Shown: positions 44,661 to 54,402, numbered from the stretch's first letter. The stretch is 64,000 nucleotides of DNA from Pinibacter aurantiacus (GCF_019130065.1 NZ_JAHSPG010000001.1:744001-808000); one strand, 5' to 3'. Program-made: numbers and translations. The notes: generated by a model not told the origin, from the letters alone.

Positions 44661-45578
44661 TTAGAGGTTAATTGTTGAAGCTGTTTCCGATTCCGGCTCG
44701 CCGGTGAAGTATGTATCGAAAGTATCATCTTCATCCTCCCATGCATATTGATCATTTATCACAGACGTACCGCTCAGGCTATCGTGCCACCCTTCTTCTC
44801 CAACAAAAGAAAAAACATCGAAAGGTATAAACCGACAAATTGTCCTTACCAAAACTCTTGCTGTTGTTGCTTTCTCACCCTTTTCATTGACAACCACCGA
44901 GTCCGTTACAATTTTCCCAAAGGTTACTTTAAAGATTGCTTCCATAAGAAAATAGTAAACAAACGTCGCGCAAAGTCCTGCAATAACTAATGAGCCGTTA
45001 GTAGGTAAAAACTCCTGAAGCATAGGTGCATAACTGCCCACAACAAAAATCACAATCGCAAGATCAAGAATGTGATGAATTAAGCGATGACCGTTACTTA
45101 ATGGATGAAACGTATACGCTTTCTCTTCGCCGCTTTGTTCGACGCTAAATTTTGGAATACGAGCTTTTTGAAGCAATGCAAGAGATAGGAAATCCGCGAT
45201 AATAAGTCCTCCGACTGATGCAGAGACTCTTATTATCCAGCTTAATTCCTGCATAAAACTATAACGCGAAGAAAAGTACATAAAGCAGTATGCAATCATT
45301 GCTGCAAGATTGGTGAAGCAACTATAAAATAAAAAAAGCCTAAGCAGTTTTGATCGCACAAATCGCGATGCTACAAACTGAACATAGCCAACAATACCAA
45401 CAATCATTACAGCTACACTAAGCCAAACAACAAACGGAATATCCTTGCTCGTGTTAAGCAACAATTTATAAACGGCAACGGTCCATGAATAAATGGAGTA
45501 GGCCAAACATATGCCAATTACAATGGCAACAATTCTAAAATTTCTAATAAGCTGGTCATCAGGTTTTTGGGTTATCAT
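44661..45578 (-). CDS. RDD-family membrane protein, tandem copy 1
   Basis: 305 aa from the ATG at 45578 (MITQKPDDQLIRNFRIV); frame extensions upstream fall in the DUF3999 gene. N-terminal helices (about 18-145) are followed by the RDD part with GHRLIHHILDLAIVIFVVGS and GWHDSLSGTSVINDQY. The tail DTFDTYFTGEPESE is shared with the next gene. The two are a tandem duplication that has diverged except at the C-terminal end. It starts 5 bp after the DUF3999 stop. Confidence 0.82.
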   Translation of the reverse strand: MITQKPDDQLIRNFRIVAIVIGICLAYSIYSWTVAVYKLLLNTSKDIPFVVWLSVAVMIVGIVGYVQFVASRFVRSKLLRLFLFYSCFTNLAAMIAYCFMYFSSRYSFMQELSWIIRVSASVGGLIIADFLSLALLQKARIPKFSVEQSGEEKAYTFHPLSNGHRLIHHILDLAIVIFVVGSYAPMLQEFLPTNGSLVIAGLCATFVYYFLMEAIFKVTFGKIVTDSVVVNEKGEKATTARVLVRTICRFIPFDVFSFVGEEGWHDSLSGTSVINDQYAWEDEDDTFDTYFTGEPESETASTINL

Positions 45579-45583
45579 AGGGC

Positions 45584-46789
45584 TTAATTTTTCTTTTGCA
45601 CATCCTTTACCAAACGCACCGTAAAGAAGGCCAGGACTATAAGCACAACCACTAAAGTGATCCAAAGCCACTTCTTGCTGGCTTCAACTTTCTTTGTCGC
45701 TTCTGTTATGTTTTTTTCAATAGAACCAACAGCAATAATTTTAACTATCTGGGGAATACTGTCTTTGAAATTCTGCAGTTCATACGACGGTGCTTTTGCC
45801 GCAGAATCATTCATGTACAAAGCATATTTTTTGCCGGCGTCGAGTGATGCAATGAGTTGTTTACGTGATTGAAAAGTTTTCAAAGCCGCAACAACAAGCG
45901 GAGGATTATCTCCATTGTAAATTTTGATTGTCCATTTTTTGTCGTTAAAGACAGGCACTATGAAACTATGGTTTGAATCTGCTTTTACTGTGTACAAATA
46001 GTTGCTGATTCCTGCTTCTATAGCGAGCTCCCGTTTAAAAAACTTTGGACCTGTTACGTCAACGTCTAACCTCTCAATGTGATATCCGGATGGATTTTCG
46101 ACAAGTATGTAACTATAGCCGTCGGTGCTGTCTTTCTGGGAAAAACTGAGCGCAGGATTGCTGACATAAGGATCAATTGCCTTCGTTTCTTCAGTAATTG
46201 ATTTAATAACCGAAGTAATATTCAACGGTGCATTCTTGCCGTTGTTGATCACTATTTTATAAAAATGATAACCACTTAACGGAAAATTTATTTGCTGCAG
46301 ATAGTCATCTTTTTCAACTGAGGATGCGTTGGAAAAGTAGATGTTTTCAATGATAGAATACCAGCTCTTTTCATCATCACTTCCCATCAGTGAGGCGCTG
46401 CGCAACACATCGGCATTTTTTATGACCAATGTAAAGCCATCGAGTTTTTCCGTGCCTTTATTTTGCACAACAATAACCGATCTGCCGCTATCATCTATTC
46501 TATTCTGAAGGACAGACAACGTATCGAAACGGTTATCTATTTTTCGCATAGCCGCATTGCGGATGATAAATGGCACCTGCTTTTGCTGCTCATCCAAAAT
46601 GCGAATGTCGCTTAAATCTGTTTTTACAAAACCACTTATTGCCGGTGTAAATTCAATGCTATAAAAGCCTGTGGAGTCAGGCGTTTGCAGCGTTGCCTTG
46701 TTTTTAAACTGAGCCTGTGTTTGAACCAGACCGGTTAATAAAAACAGCATGACCATCGCAATTTTATTCCTGTGATTTATCCTGCACAT
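45584..46789 (-). CDS. DUF3999 family protein
   Basis: 401 aa from the ATG at 46789. A signal peptide (ending TQAQ) leads into a large extracytoplasmic beta-rich region (SGFVKTDLSDIRILDEQQKQ, VPFIIRN). One C-terminal transmembrane helix (about 372-394, WLWITLVVVLIVLAFFTVRL) follows. DUF3999 genes usually follow DUF2339 genes, as here, where the start overlaps the DUF2339 end by 26 bp. Starts at 46810 and 46756 are also possible. The family has no assigned function; the pair probably forms an envelope complex. Confidence 0.85.
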   Translation of the reverse strand: MCRINHRNKIAMVMLFLLTGLVQTQAQFKNKATLQTPDSTGFYSIEFTPAISGFVKTDLSDIRILDEQQKQVPFIIRNAAMRKIDNRFDTLSVLQNRIDDSGRSVIVVQNKGTEKLDGFTLVIKNADVLRSASLMGSDDEKSWYSIIENIYFSNASSVEKDDYLQQINFPLSGYHFYKIVINNGKNAPLNITSVIKSITEETKAIDPYVSNPALSFSQKDSTDGYSYILVENPSGYHIERLDVDVTGPKFFKRELAIEAGISNYLYTVKADSNHSFIVPVFNDKKWTIKIYNGDNPPLVVAALKTFQSRKQLIASLDAGKKYALYMNDSAAKAPSYELQNFKDSIPQIVKIIAVGSIEKNITEATKKVEASKKWLWITLVVVLIVLAFFTVRLVKDVQKKN

Positions 46790-49190
46790 TGCTTTCAATG
46801 GGTTTGTCATCTATAATAATTTTTTTCAGTCGCTGATACATGAACGAGACAGTGAGCAACAATGCACCCAACAAAATGAATGCGGCAATTTTTCCACCCG
46901 GTGAAATATTGCTCAGATCATATGCAAATAGTTTGACAATGGTTATTCCAAACAAACACAAGGCAATTATACGCAATGCTTTGAAGTGGTAACGTAACCC
47001 AAGCCAAATGATAATGAAAGACGAAATGCCCCACAGTATGCTTAATCCGGCTTTTGAGAATATGCGTTCTGCCATTTGAATCTGATCTTGGTTATGCGCA
47101 TAACTCCAAACATACAAGTGTTGTATTTCAATGCTCAGTACAATGATCGATACAATTGTTATCGCGCAAGCAAAAGCATTTACAAGCGACCCCATTTCCT
47201 TCTTGTGGCCAATCATGTATTTAACAAGGAGACCAATGATCAACAAATACAAAATCACACCCAGCCAGTGCACGATGAAATGTCCCGCTCCTGTATGGTT
47301 TGCCAGCATTTCTTTTTCCAGGTCATAAACGGAAAAATTATTGATCAGGTAATACATGAAAAGAACAGCAGGCACCAGAACGCCCACAACTTTCCCAACC
47401 TGAATTTTGAAATAACGCAGTACAATAAAACCCACAATTACAAAAGCATGAACGTATAATGGCAGATAAATGTCTTCCAACGACAACGATGGATAGCGAT
47501 GCCTGAACTGGTAATATATTTCAAGACAACCGCCGATAAAAAGCATCGAGGTGCCTAAAACAATGTAGGCATTCTTTACTTCTTTGTTCGTTATAGAGTC
47601 TGCATAGACCGCGCTTTCGTCTTTGCGCATCAATGCGTACATCAGGTACATTGATACCGATACAACAACAGATGTTACAAATCCTTTATTGACAATCACA
47701 GGTATCACAACTTCTTTGCCGTATACATTTACCCAATCCCAGAAAAGACTTCCAACGACCAGCAAGGTAATAATAGCAGACGCGATCTTCATTAACTGAA
47801 TGCCTGATTTTTGATACAGCCAAAACAAAACGACCAGCTCAGCCGCCCAGAACAGCGTGATGTAGTTGCCTTTCAACTGCACAGGTGCAGCAAGCGAAAT
47901 AAAACTGAGCGTGATGCCAATGAGCAGGTAAATGAAATTGCGATCGACCCCTTGCCTTTTGAATAAAATGTAAGACAAGATCAAGTTGATTAAGCCCAAC
48001 GCCGCAGTAAACAAGCCGGTATAATCGAAAAGATGCCAATGCTTTAAAAGATAATATCCTGCGGCGAAATAGGCAAGATTAATACTGAGCAGGATAATAA
48101 AATCGAATGCTTTGAGTTTGCCCTTTTTAGCAACGTGATAAATGAGATTCATTACCACAAACATGACATAGAAGACGGTTCCAAAAAGAAAAACACCGAT
48201 GTATGAAAAGGTTGGCGCATCATTTTTGGTAACGATAAATCCGCCATAAATAATTAGGGTAAAAAAGAAGGCGATGAAATTAATTGGTCGCCATTGCTTG
48301 TAATTGGCCAAAACAATTAAACCCGTATTTAAGATGGCGAGATATGTGAACAGCACAATATAGTTTCCATCACCCTTGCTCACCAGGAACGGCGTTAGAA
48401 AGCCGCCAAGTGTTGCAATGATGCCGAGTTCAATTCTGTCGTACAAAATGGAAATCAGAATAGCAAACACCGTAATAATCACCATGATGATAAACGCCAC
48501 GGTTTGCGAAAACAAATTGTATTGGTGAAAAGCGAACGCTATGGTGAAATAGAATACAGTAATGCCGCCACCCGCGAGCACAGAGCTAAATGGCCTGTAA
48601 TTTTCACGTAGTCTATGGGCAAGCCCTTGCAAGATCGCGCCACACAACAACCCAATAGATACTCTTCCAACCTCTCCAATCCATTCCTGGTCGATGGCAT
48701 ATTTTACGAAGAAAGCAATACCTAAAACCAATATCGCAATACCAATTTTATTGATAAGATTTTCACCAATGAATTTTTCTATATCAGGATTTTTGGCAAG
48801 CCATTTTGCAAAAGCACTTTCCTGCGGTTCTGCAGGTTTGGCCAATGCAATTGGGCGTGGCGAAGGATTGACCGGTGCAGCTTTTTCTTTCGGTTCATTT
48901 GTAAATAAGGCTGGCTCCGGTTTTTTTTGCGGCGGGACTTCTGTCACCGGCTTTGGAACAGGAACAAAGGTATCAGGTTGTTTTGCCTGTTCTTCTTTCT
49001 TTTGCTGCGTTGCAGATGGTGAAACTATTTCGGACGAAGGCGCAGTTATTTTGCCTTTCAGTTGTTTGATCTCATTGTGCAGCAAATGAATGGTGTCATC
49101 CAATTGCCGGAGGGTCTTTTCATGCCGTGATGCTCTTGTAAGCAAAATGATGAACAGCACGAGCACTAGGAAGAGTAGAAATATTTCCAT
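46764..49190 (-). CDS. DUF2339 polytopic membrane protein
   Basis: 808 aa. A short N-terminal helix is followed by a coiled-coil segment (about 20-50, LRQLDDTIHLLHNEIKQLKG), a Pro/Lys-rich linker (about 60-125), and then more than twenty transmembrane helices to the C-terminus. The order (coiled coil, linker, many helices) is the DUF2339 pattern. It is first in a four-gene minus-strand unit with DUF3999 and two RDD proteins. No catalytic residues can be pointed out. The function is unknown. Confidence 0.88.
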   Translation of the reverse strand: MEIFLLFLVLVLFIILLTRASRHEKTLRQLDDTIHLLHNEIKQLKGKITAPSSEIVSPSATQQKKEEQAKQPDTFVPVPKPVTEVPPQKKPEPALFTNEPKEKAAPVNPSPRPIALAKPAEPQESAFAKWLAKNPDIEKFIGENLINKIGIAILVLGIAFFVKYAIDQEWIGEVGRVSIGLLCGAILQGLAHRLRENYRPFSSVLAGGGITVFYFTIAFAFHQYNLFSQTVAFIIMVIITVFAILISILYDRIELGIIATLGGFLTPFLVSKGDGNYIVLFTYLAILNTGLIVLANYKQWRPINFIAFFFTLIIYGGFIVTKNDAPTFSYIGVFLFGTVFYVMFVVMNLIYHVAKKGKLKAFDFIILLSINLAYFAAGYYLLKHWHLFDYTGLFTAALGLINLILSYILFKRQGVDRNFIYLLIGITLSFISLAAPVQLKGNYITLFWAAELVVLFWLYQKSGIQLMKIASAIITLLVVGSLFWDWVNVYGKEVVIPVIVNKGFVTSVVVSVSMYLMYALMRKDESAVYADSITNKEVKNAYIVLGTSMLFIGGCLEIYYQFRHRYPSLSLEDIYLPLYVHAFVIVGFIVLRYFKIQVGKVVGVLVPAVLFMYYLINNFSVYDLEKEMLANHTGAGHFIVHWLGVILYLLIIGLLVKYMIGHKKEMGSLVNAFACAITIVSIIVLSIEIQHLYVWSYAHNQDQIQMAERIFSKAGLSILWGISSFIIIWLGLRYHFKALRIIALCLFGITIVKLFAYDLSNISPGGKIAAFILLGALLLTVSFMYQRLKKIIIDDKPIESNVQDKSQE

Positions 49191-49249
49191 ACGATCCAGG
49201 GTTTATCCACGCAAAATAAGGAATAACATGTTACAATGGTAGCGAGGGG

Positions 49250-49290
49250 GAAATTTGAAAATTTGACGATTTGAGAATTTGAAAATGCTT
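49250..49290. repeat. Single ATTTGAAA-type arm
   Basis: GAAATTTGAAAATTTGACGA (from 49251) and TTTGAGAATTTGAAAATG form an octamer arm without a clear mirror, upstream of the DUF2339 gene. Confidence 0.65.
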
Positions 49291-49342
49291 TCTGTGCATG
49301 CCTCTGAGTTCTCGTGCGTCCGCTAACTGTTATGGATAAATG

Positions 49343-49374
49343 AAAAATGCGCCGGTTGTCGGCGCATTTTCAAA
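49343..49374 (-). terminator. Rho-independent terminator after the TPR gene
   Basis: Stem AAAATGCGCCG (49344-49354) / CGGCGCATTTT (49360-49370), followed by T residues on the minus strand. It separates the TPR gene from the DUF2339 operon. Confidence 0.85.
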
Positions 49375-49403
49375 ATATTTATGTTGCACGTTTGGAGTGC
49401 ATC

Positions 49404-49511
49404 AGGGCGAATGCGATTTGTGAGAGACAGGGCGAATGCAATTCGCCCCTACCATTTTCAATTTTCCCCGCCTGACTGACGCAGTCGGGCAGGAACTTTC
49501 AACTTTCAATT
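49404..49511. repeat. GGGCGAAT palindromes joined to the TTGAAAG composite repeat
   Basis: A half copy of the palindrome (about 49404-49416) precedes the full AGGGCGAATGCAATTCGCCC (49429-49448). Then the composite ATTTTCAATTTTCCCCGCCT with GACTGACGCAGTCGGGCAGG and CTTTCAACTTTCAATTAC (49453-49511) follows. The end includes the TAA stop of the TPR gene. Confidence 0.82.
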
Positions 49512-50532
49512 ACATCGGCATTTTTCTTTCTTCTTTCAATTTCGCCAGTTTAGGGTCCATTGCGATTGCTTTATCGCAAAGCTCCTGCCCTTTTGCGGTA
49601 TCACCTTTCTTTTGGTAAGCCAGGCCGATCATGTAAACAGCGTTGGCATTTTTATTATCAATGGCGAGGATCTTATCCCATGTTTCTATCGCCATGTCAA
49701 ACTTCTTCGTGTTGTAGTACACTTCACCTATATTATAAATTACTTCAACATCCTGTGGCTTGCGTTGAAACAATTCATCAAGCAATACCAGTCCTTTATC
49801 CCATTGCTTTGTATTCAGGTATGCATTGGCAAGGTTTTGCAAATAATCATTGGTTCTTTTATAACCCTTTGCACCTGCACGTTCCAGCCAGTAAATAGCT
49901 TTGTTATCATCAGGAATGGCATAGTATGTTAAGCCTGCTTCATACATCCACAATGTTTTTGTGGAGTCAAGTGCAATTGCTTGCTCATAACAGCCTGCAG
50001 CTTTTTTATAGTTGCTCATTTCTATTAAGCTTCGGGCCCCGAGGTATGGCACCTCTGCATTCTTGTTGTCATCTTTGTAGGCCTGTTCAAGAAATTCTAA
50101 AGCTTTGCCATAGTTTTCCTGCTCGTAATATGCTTTGGCAATAATGTAGTTATTGTCTGTTCCAACCTTAAGCGTTTTTGCCTGTTGGGCGTACTTAACG
50201 GCATCATCCCATTTGCGTGTCCAGAAGTAGAGATTTTTAAGATTGCTGACTGCTGTAGTATCGTCTTTTTTCAGTTCCAGTACTTTCAAAAATGCTTTTT
50301 TCGCGTCTTCATATTTACGCATTTCCACGGCAACTTCTCCTAATGCTTTTTGCGCATCGGCATTTTCGGGTTTAAACTGAACTGATTTTTGGAAATTGTT
50401 AAAGGCGGGGAGATAACGGCGGGCAATTTTCTCTTCGTTACCCTTTTGGTAAAAATAATCGGAGCTGTCTGTTTGTGCAAAGCCCTGGCTTACAGCTAAA
50501 ACAGTCAGCACGGTAAATAGTGGTCTTTTCAT
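49510..50532 (-). CDS. Secreted or periplasmic TPR-repeat protein
   Basis: 340 aa from the ATG at 50532, which opens a signal peptide (MKRPLFTVLTVLAVSQGFAQ). The rest is about eight TPR units (for example NADAQKALGEVAVEMRKYED, NAYLNTKQWDKGLVLLDELF, AVYMIGLAYQKKGDTAKGQE). TPR arrays bind partner proteins; the partner is unknown. It follows glgB by 124 bp on the same strand and could be co-transcribed with the glycogen genes. Confidence 0.88.
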   Translation of the reverse strand: MKRPLFTVLTVLAVSQGFAQTDSSDYFYQKGNEEKIARRYLPAFNNFQKSVQFKPENADAQKALGEVAVEMRKYEDAKKAFLKVLELKKDDTTAVSNLKNLYFWTRKWDDAVKYAQQAKTLKVGTDNNYIIAKAYYEQENYGKALEFLEQAYKDDNKNAEVPYLGARSLIEMSNYKKAAGCYEQAIALDSTKTLWMYEAGLTYYAIPDDNKAIYWLERAGAKGYKRTNDYLQNLANAYLNTKQWDKGLVLLDELFQRKPQDVEVIYNIGEVYYNTKKFDMAIETWDKILAIDNKNANAVYMIGLAYQKKGDTAKGQELCDKAIAMDPKLAKLKEERKMPM

Positions 50533-50656
50533 TGCGTGCAACTTTGGATTTATAAACATTAAGGTTCGGTTCTTGGGATATTGGATCGCAGTGTAAGTTA
50601 AGCAACAATCTTGCTTCGACTTACACTTGTTTAAAAGTTTAAATATATTTTAAACT

Positions 50657-52702
50657 TTATTTTAAAATCACAGCACTTAACGCTGGCAAATGCACATTTA
50701 TTTCATAAAGTTTGTGCTTTTTATCCAGAATCTTTATTTCGGGAAGTGGATTGTACACGTCGCCGCTTCCCCAATACTTTTGGTCGTTACTGTTAAAAAT
50801 TTCCTTCCATGAATCTTTTCCGCGTACATGCACTTTCCAATCGAGGTGAACGGTGGGCGTCATGTTTAAAATAACCAGCAAATCGTCCTTCGCTTTTTCA
50901 CCTTTTCGTTTAAAAACAATGATGGCATCTGAGCGGTGATTGAGGTCAATCCATTCAAAACCATCGGAATTAAATTGTCGTTCGTACAGAGCGGGTTCGT
51001 TTTTAAGCAAATGACACAAATCTTTCACGCATTCCTGCATTCCCTTGTGGCTGTCATGCTCCAACAAATGCCAGGGCAACTCGCTTTTATAGTTCCATTC
51101 GGTGGTGGCGGCAAATTCATTCCCCATAAACAATAATTTGCCTCCGGGATGTGCAAACATGTACGAATACAGCAATCGCAGGTTGGCGTGTTTCTGCCAT
51201 TCGTCGCCGGGCATTTTGTACAGCATCGGTGATTTTCCATGTACTACCTCATCATGGCTCAAAGGCATCATGAAATTTTCATCATAATAATACATCATGC
51301 TGAAAGTGAGATCATCCTGGTGATGTTGACGGTCGTAAGGATGGCGCTTGAAATAACGCAAGGTATCGTGCATCCAGCCCATCATCCATTTCATACCAAA
51401 GCCCAAACCTCCTGAGAATGTGGGTTTTGAGATGCCGGGCCAATCGCTGGCTTCTTCCGCAATGGTTTGTGTATCAGGGAAATCACGGAACAGCGTTTCG
51501 TTAAGATCTTTGATGAACGCGATGGCTTCGAGGTTGCCATCTCCACCAAATTCGTTTGGCTCCCACTCTCCTTCTTTGCGCGAGTAGCTGAGTTTGAGCA
51601 TGGAAGAAACGGCATCTACGCGAATGCCATCTGCGTGGAATTTATCGTACCAAAACCTGGCACTGCTGATCAAAAATGATTTTACCTCTCCTCGTTTGTA
51701 ATTGAAAATGTAAGAGTTCCAATCCGGGTGAAACCCTTTGCGCATATCGGCATATTCGTATGTATGTGTTCCGTCAAACATGAACAGACCGTGTGCATCA
51801 TATGGAAAATGTGAAGGCACCCAGTCGAGGATCACGCCTATTTCGGCTTCATGAAATGCATTTACGAGATCCATAAAATCCTGCGGTGATCCGAAGCGTG
51901 ATGTGGGCGCAAAAAAACCGGTTCCCTGGTAGCCCCAGCTTCCGTCGAAAGGATGTTCCATCACGGGCATGAATTCCACGTGCGTGAAGCCCATTTCCTT
52001 TACATAAGGCACCATTCTTTCTTTTATTTGCTGATAAGTGTTGTAAGATTCTTCGTCATTGGCATCAGGCCTCATCCAACTTGCCAAATGCACTTCGTAA
52101 ACGCTCCACGGGCCATCCAGCTTGTTGTGTTTTTTTCTTTTCTTCATCCATTCCTTGTCGCTCCATTCATAATCAAGTTCCCACGCAATAGATGCAGTTT
52201 GCGGGCGTATTTCCCAAAAATGAGCAAACGGGTCTCCTTTGTCAGTCTCTACGCCCTGAAAACCCACGATATGATATTTATAAACTTCGCCGTTTTTAAA
52301 CCCGGGAATAAATCCCTCCCAAATCCCACTTTTATCCCAACGGGGAAATAAGTTGTACTCAAAGTTTTTCCAGTCATTGAAGTTACCTATTACCGACACG
52401 GAAGTCGCATTGGGCGCCCACACTGCGAAATACATTCCCTGTTCTCCGTTGACTTCCAACGCATGCGAGCCGAATTTTTCATACAGGCGATAATTCGTTC
52501 CATGTTGAAAATTCAATACATCCTCGTTTGAAAGCAATGTGTAGTTCCATACATTTTTTGACGTATCAATAAAATGTGATTGCTCGTAGGGAAGGTTATT
52601 CAATTTGTCTTTCTTTTTAGATGATTTCTTTCGCGTTTTCTTATCATGGCCGTTCGTTGCAACAACCTCTTTCGGCAGCTTATTTTTTACTTTGTCACTC
52701 AT
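50657..52702 (-). CDS. glgB: 1,4-alpha-glucan branching enzyme
   Basis: 681 aa from the ATG at 52702. A Lys-rich N-terminal tail (about 1-45) precedes a CBM48 domain (about 75-175, VWAPNATSVSVIGNFNDW) and a GH13 barrel. Catalytic residues are the Asp in GIRVDAVSSML, the Glu in IAEEASDWP and the Asp in LSHDEVVHGKSPM. It forms alpha-1,6 branches in glycogen. It belongs to the minus-strand order glgA-glgC-glgB. Confidence 0.96.
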   Translation of the reverse strand: MSDKVKNKLPKEVVATNGHDKKTRKKSSKKKDKLNNLPYEQSHFIDTSKNVWNYTLLSNEDVLNFQHGTNYRLYEKFGSHALEVNGEQGMYFAVWAPNATSVSVIGNFNDWKNFEYNLFPRWDKSGIWEGFIPGFKNGEVYKYHIVGFQGVETDKGDPFAHFWEIRPQTASIAWELDYEWSDKEWMKKRKKHNKLDGPWSVYEVHLASWMRPDANDEESYNTYQQIKERMVPYVKEMGFTHVEFMPVMEHPFDGSWGYQGTGFFAPTSRFGSPQDFMDLVNAFHEAEIGVILDWVPSHFPYDAHGLFMFDGTHTYEYADMRKGFHPDWNSYIFNYKRGEVKSFLISSARFWYDKFHADGIRVDAVSSMLKLSYSRKEGEWEPNEFGGDGNLEAIAFIKDLNETLFRDFPDTQTIAEEASDWPGISKPTFSGGLGFGMKWMMGWMHDTLRYFKRHPYDRQHHQDDLTFSMMYYYDENFMMPLSHDEVVHGKSPMLYKMPGDEWQKHANLRLLYSYMFAHPGGKLLFMGNEFAATTEWNYKSELPWHLLEHDSHKGMQECVKDLCHLLKNEPALYERQFNSDGFEWIDLNHRSDAIIVFKRKGEKAKDDLLVILNMTPTVHLDWKVHVRGKDSWKEIFNSNDQKYWGSGDVYNPLPEIKILDKKHKLYEINVHLPALSAVILK

Positions 52703-52714
52703 GGCGGTAGGTTT

Positions 52715-53005
52715 TGAGAGAGGGAACACAGATTTTCATGATTGTCATGATTTGTTATGATCTCCTGTTTGTAGAAGTTACAACAATTTGTGTTCCTGAA
52801 AAAGCGAGAACGCAGATTCTCAAGTTTGTCATGATTTGTTATGATTTTTTGCCTGTTGATTATAAAAGAATCATGATAAATCTTGAAGATCATGAAAATC
52901 TGCGTTCTGTTTTTGACAAAAAAGAACGCAGACTTTTCCAATCGTTACGCTTATTAAAATTCAATCTTAATAAATCATGACAATCTTGAAAATCTGCGTT
53001 CCTGG
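52715..53005. repeat. Nested CATGATTTGTTATGAT inverted repeats between glgC and glgB
   Basis: Two left-type arms (CACAGATTTTCATGATTGTC from 52729; CGCAGATTCTCAAGTTTGTC from 52812, each followed by ATGATTTGTTATGAT) face two right-type arms (AATCATGATAAATCTTGAAG from 52869 and AAATCATGACAATCTTGAAA from 52973, each followed by ATCTGCGTTC). The pairing makes one inner and one outer hairpin. No gene lies within. Confidence 0.82.
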
Positions 53006-53007
53006 TA

Positions 53008-54282
53008 TTAAAGCACAAATCCGTTTGGAATGATCGCTCCTTTCTTAATCACCACAATGCCGTCTTTTACTACATACAAAGGCTCGTCAACGTTGGCCAA
53101 ATGCGTGCCTCCGTTAATGCGCACGTCATCGCCTATACGGCAGTTTTTATCTACGATCGCATTGTTGATGTAGCAACGGTTACCAATGCCTATGATCGGA
53201 ATGCCACTCTTTTTAGCCTGCTCCATTTCAGGAATAGTTTCGAAGTAGTCGTTACCCATCACATAGCTGTTTGCAATGGTTGTGCCGCTGCCAATTCTTG
53301 ATCTTACACCAAGTACACAATTCTCGACACGCGAAGCATTTATGATGGAACCTTCTGCTATCAAAGCCTTTTCCAATGTGGTTCCGCTGATCTTTGCAGG
53401 AGGCAACATGCGTGCACGCGTAAAGATGGCGTTGTTGTTGTCAAACAAATTAAAATCAGGCAACTCTTTTGTAAGACCCAGGTTGGCGTCAAAGAAAGAG
53501 TGAATGTTTCCGATATCTGTCCAGTAACCATCATATTGGTAGCTGGTAACTTTGTATTTGTCGATGCTTTCAGGAATGATCTCTTTACCAAAATCAGTGG
53601 CATCTTTCTTCTCATTTTTCAGCAGATCAAAAAGCAATTTTCTGTTGAAAATATAAATGCCCATTGAAGCGAGATAGATCTTTCCCTGGCGCTGCATGTC
53701 AGCCCCGGTGTCGCTTACCCACTCTGGCAACAATTCTTTTTTAGGCTTCTCTATAAACGAAGTGATGTGTTGTTTCTCGTCAGATTTTAATATGCCAAAT
53801 TCAGGAGCATCACGCTCAGTAACTGGAATGGTCGCAATGGAAATATCGGCACCGGTATCCCTGTGGTGCGTAAGCATTTCAGTGAAATCCATTTGATATA
53901 ACTGGTCACCCGAAAGGATCAAAATATAATCGCTTTCAAATGGTTCAAGATGTCTCAAACTTTGACGAACCGCATCTGCCGTTCCCTGGAACCACGTGAT
54001 GTTATCGGGCGTTTGCTCTGCAGCCAGAATATCTACAAACGCGGAACTGAATGCACTAAAGTGATAAGTGTTTTTAATATGCCTGTTGAGCGATGCCGAG
54101 TTAAACTGCGTCAGTACAAACATGCGATGTATGTTTGAATTGATACAGTTGGAAATGGGAATGTCGACGAGGCGATATTTTCCTGCAATAGGTACGGCCG
54201 GTTTACTGCGGCTCGCAGTAAGAGGATATAAACGCGTTCCAGCGCCGCCTCCCAAAATCACGGCCATCATGTGTTTTGACAT
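53008..54282 (-). CDS. glgC: Glucose-1-phosphate adenylyltransferase
   Basis: 424 aa from the ATG at 54282 (MSKHMMAVILGGGAGTRL); an ATG three codons upstream is also possible. The nucleotidyltransferase domain has GGGAGTRLYPLTASRSKPAV, LSGDQLYQMDF and FIEKPKKELLPE. The C-terminal left-handed beta-helix (about 290-424) has GNRCYINNAIVDKNCRIGDD. It makes ADP-glucose, the glucosyl donor for GlgA. The enzyme is usually under allosteric control. Confidence 0.96.
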   Translation of the reverse strand: MSKHMMAVILGGGAGTRLYPLTASRSKPAVPIAGKYRLVDIPISNCINSNIHRMFVLTQFNSASLNRHIKNTYHFSAFSSAFVDILAAEQTPDNITWFQGTADAVRQSLRHLEPFESDYILILSGDQLYQMDFTEMLTHHRDTGADISIATIPVTERDAPEFGILKSDEKQHITSFIEKPKKELLPEWVSDTGADMQRQGKIYLASMGIYIFNRKLLFDLLKNEKKDATDFGKEIIPESIDKYKVTSYQYDGYWTDIGNIHSFFDANLGLTKELPDFNLFDNNNAIFTRARMLPPAKISGTTLEKALIAEGSIINASRVENCVLGVRSRIGSGTTIANSYVMGNDYFETIPEMEQAKKSGIPIIGIGNRCYINNAIVDKNCRIGDDVRINGGTHLANVDEPLYVVKDGIVVIKKGAIIPNGFVL

Positions 54283-54312
54283 ATTAATCATTATGAGTTA
54301 ACAATAGTGTTA

Positions 54313-54402
54313 TTTATGGAGTTGAGAGTGGAGAGTTAAAAAATCCGAGCGAGCTTACAGAGTTGAACAACTCTCAACTCTCCACTCTCAACTCTCAACT
54401 AC
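54313..54402. repeat. Inverted heptamer-array element, TTGAGAG family
   Basis: The left arm GAGTTGAGAGTGGAGAGTT (54319-54337) is mirrored by CAACTCTCAACTCTCCACTC and TCAACTCTCAACTA (54367-54402). The spacer is about 30 bp. The right arm contains the stop codon of glgA. Confidence 0.85.

Noticed and set aside
45584-46810. Longer start for the DUF3999 gene at 46810
   Set aside because: It deepens the overlap with the DUF2339 gene and places seven residues before the better start at 46789; not excluded but less likely.
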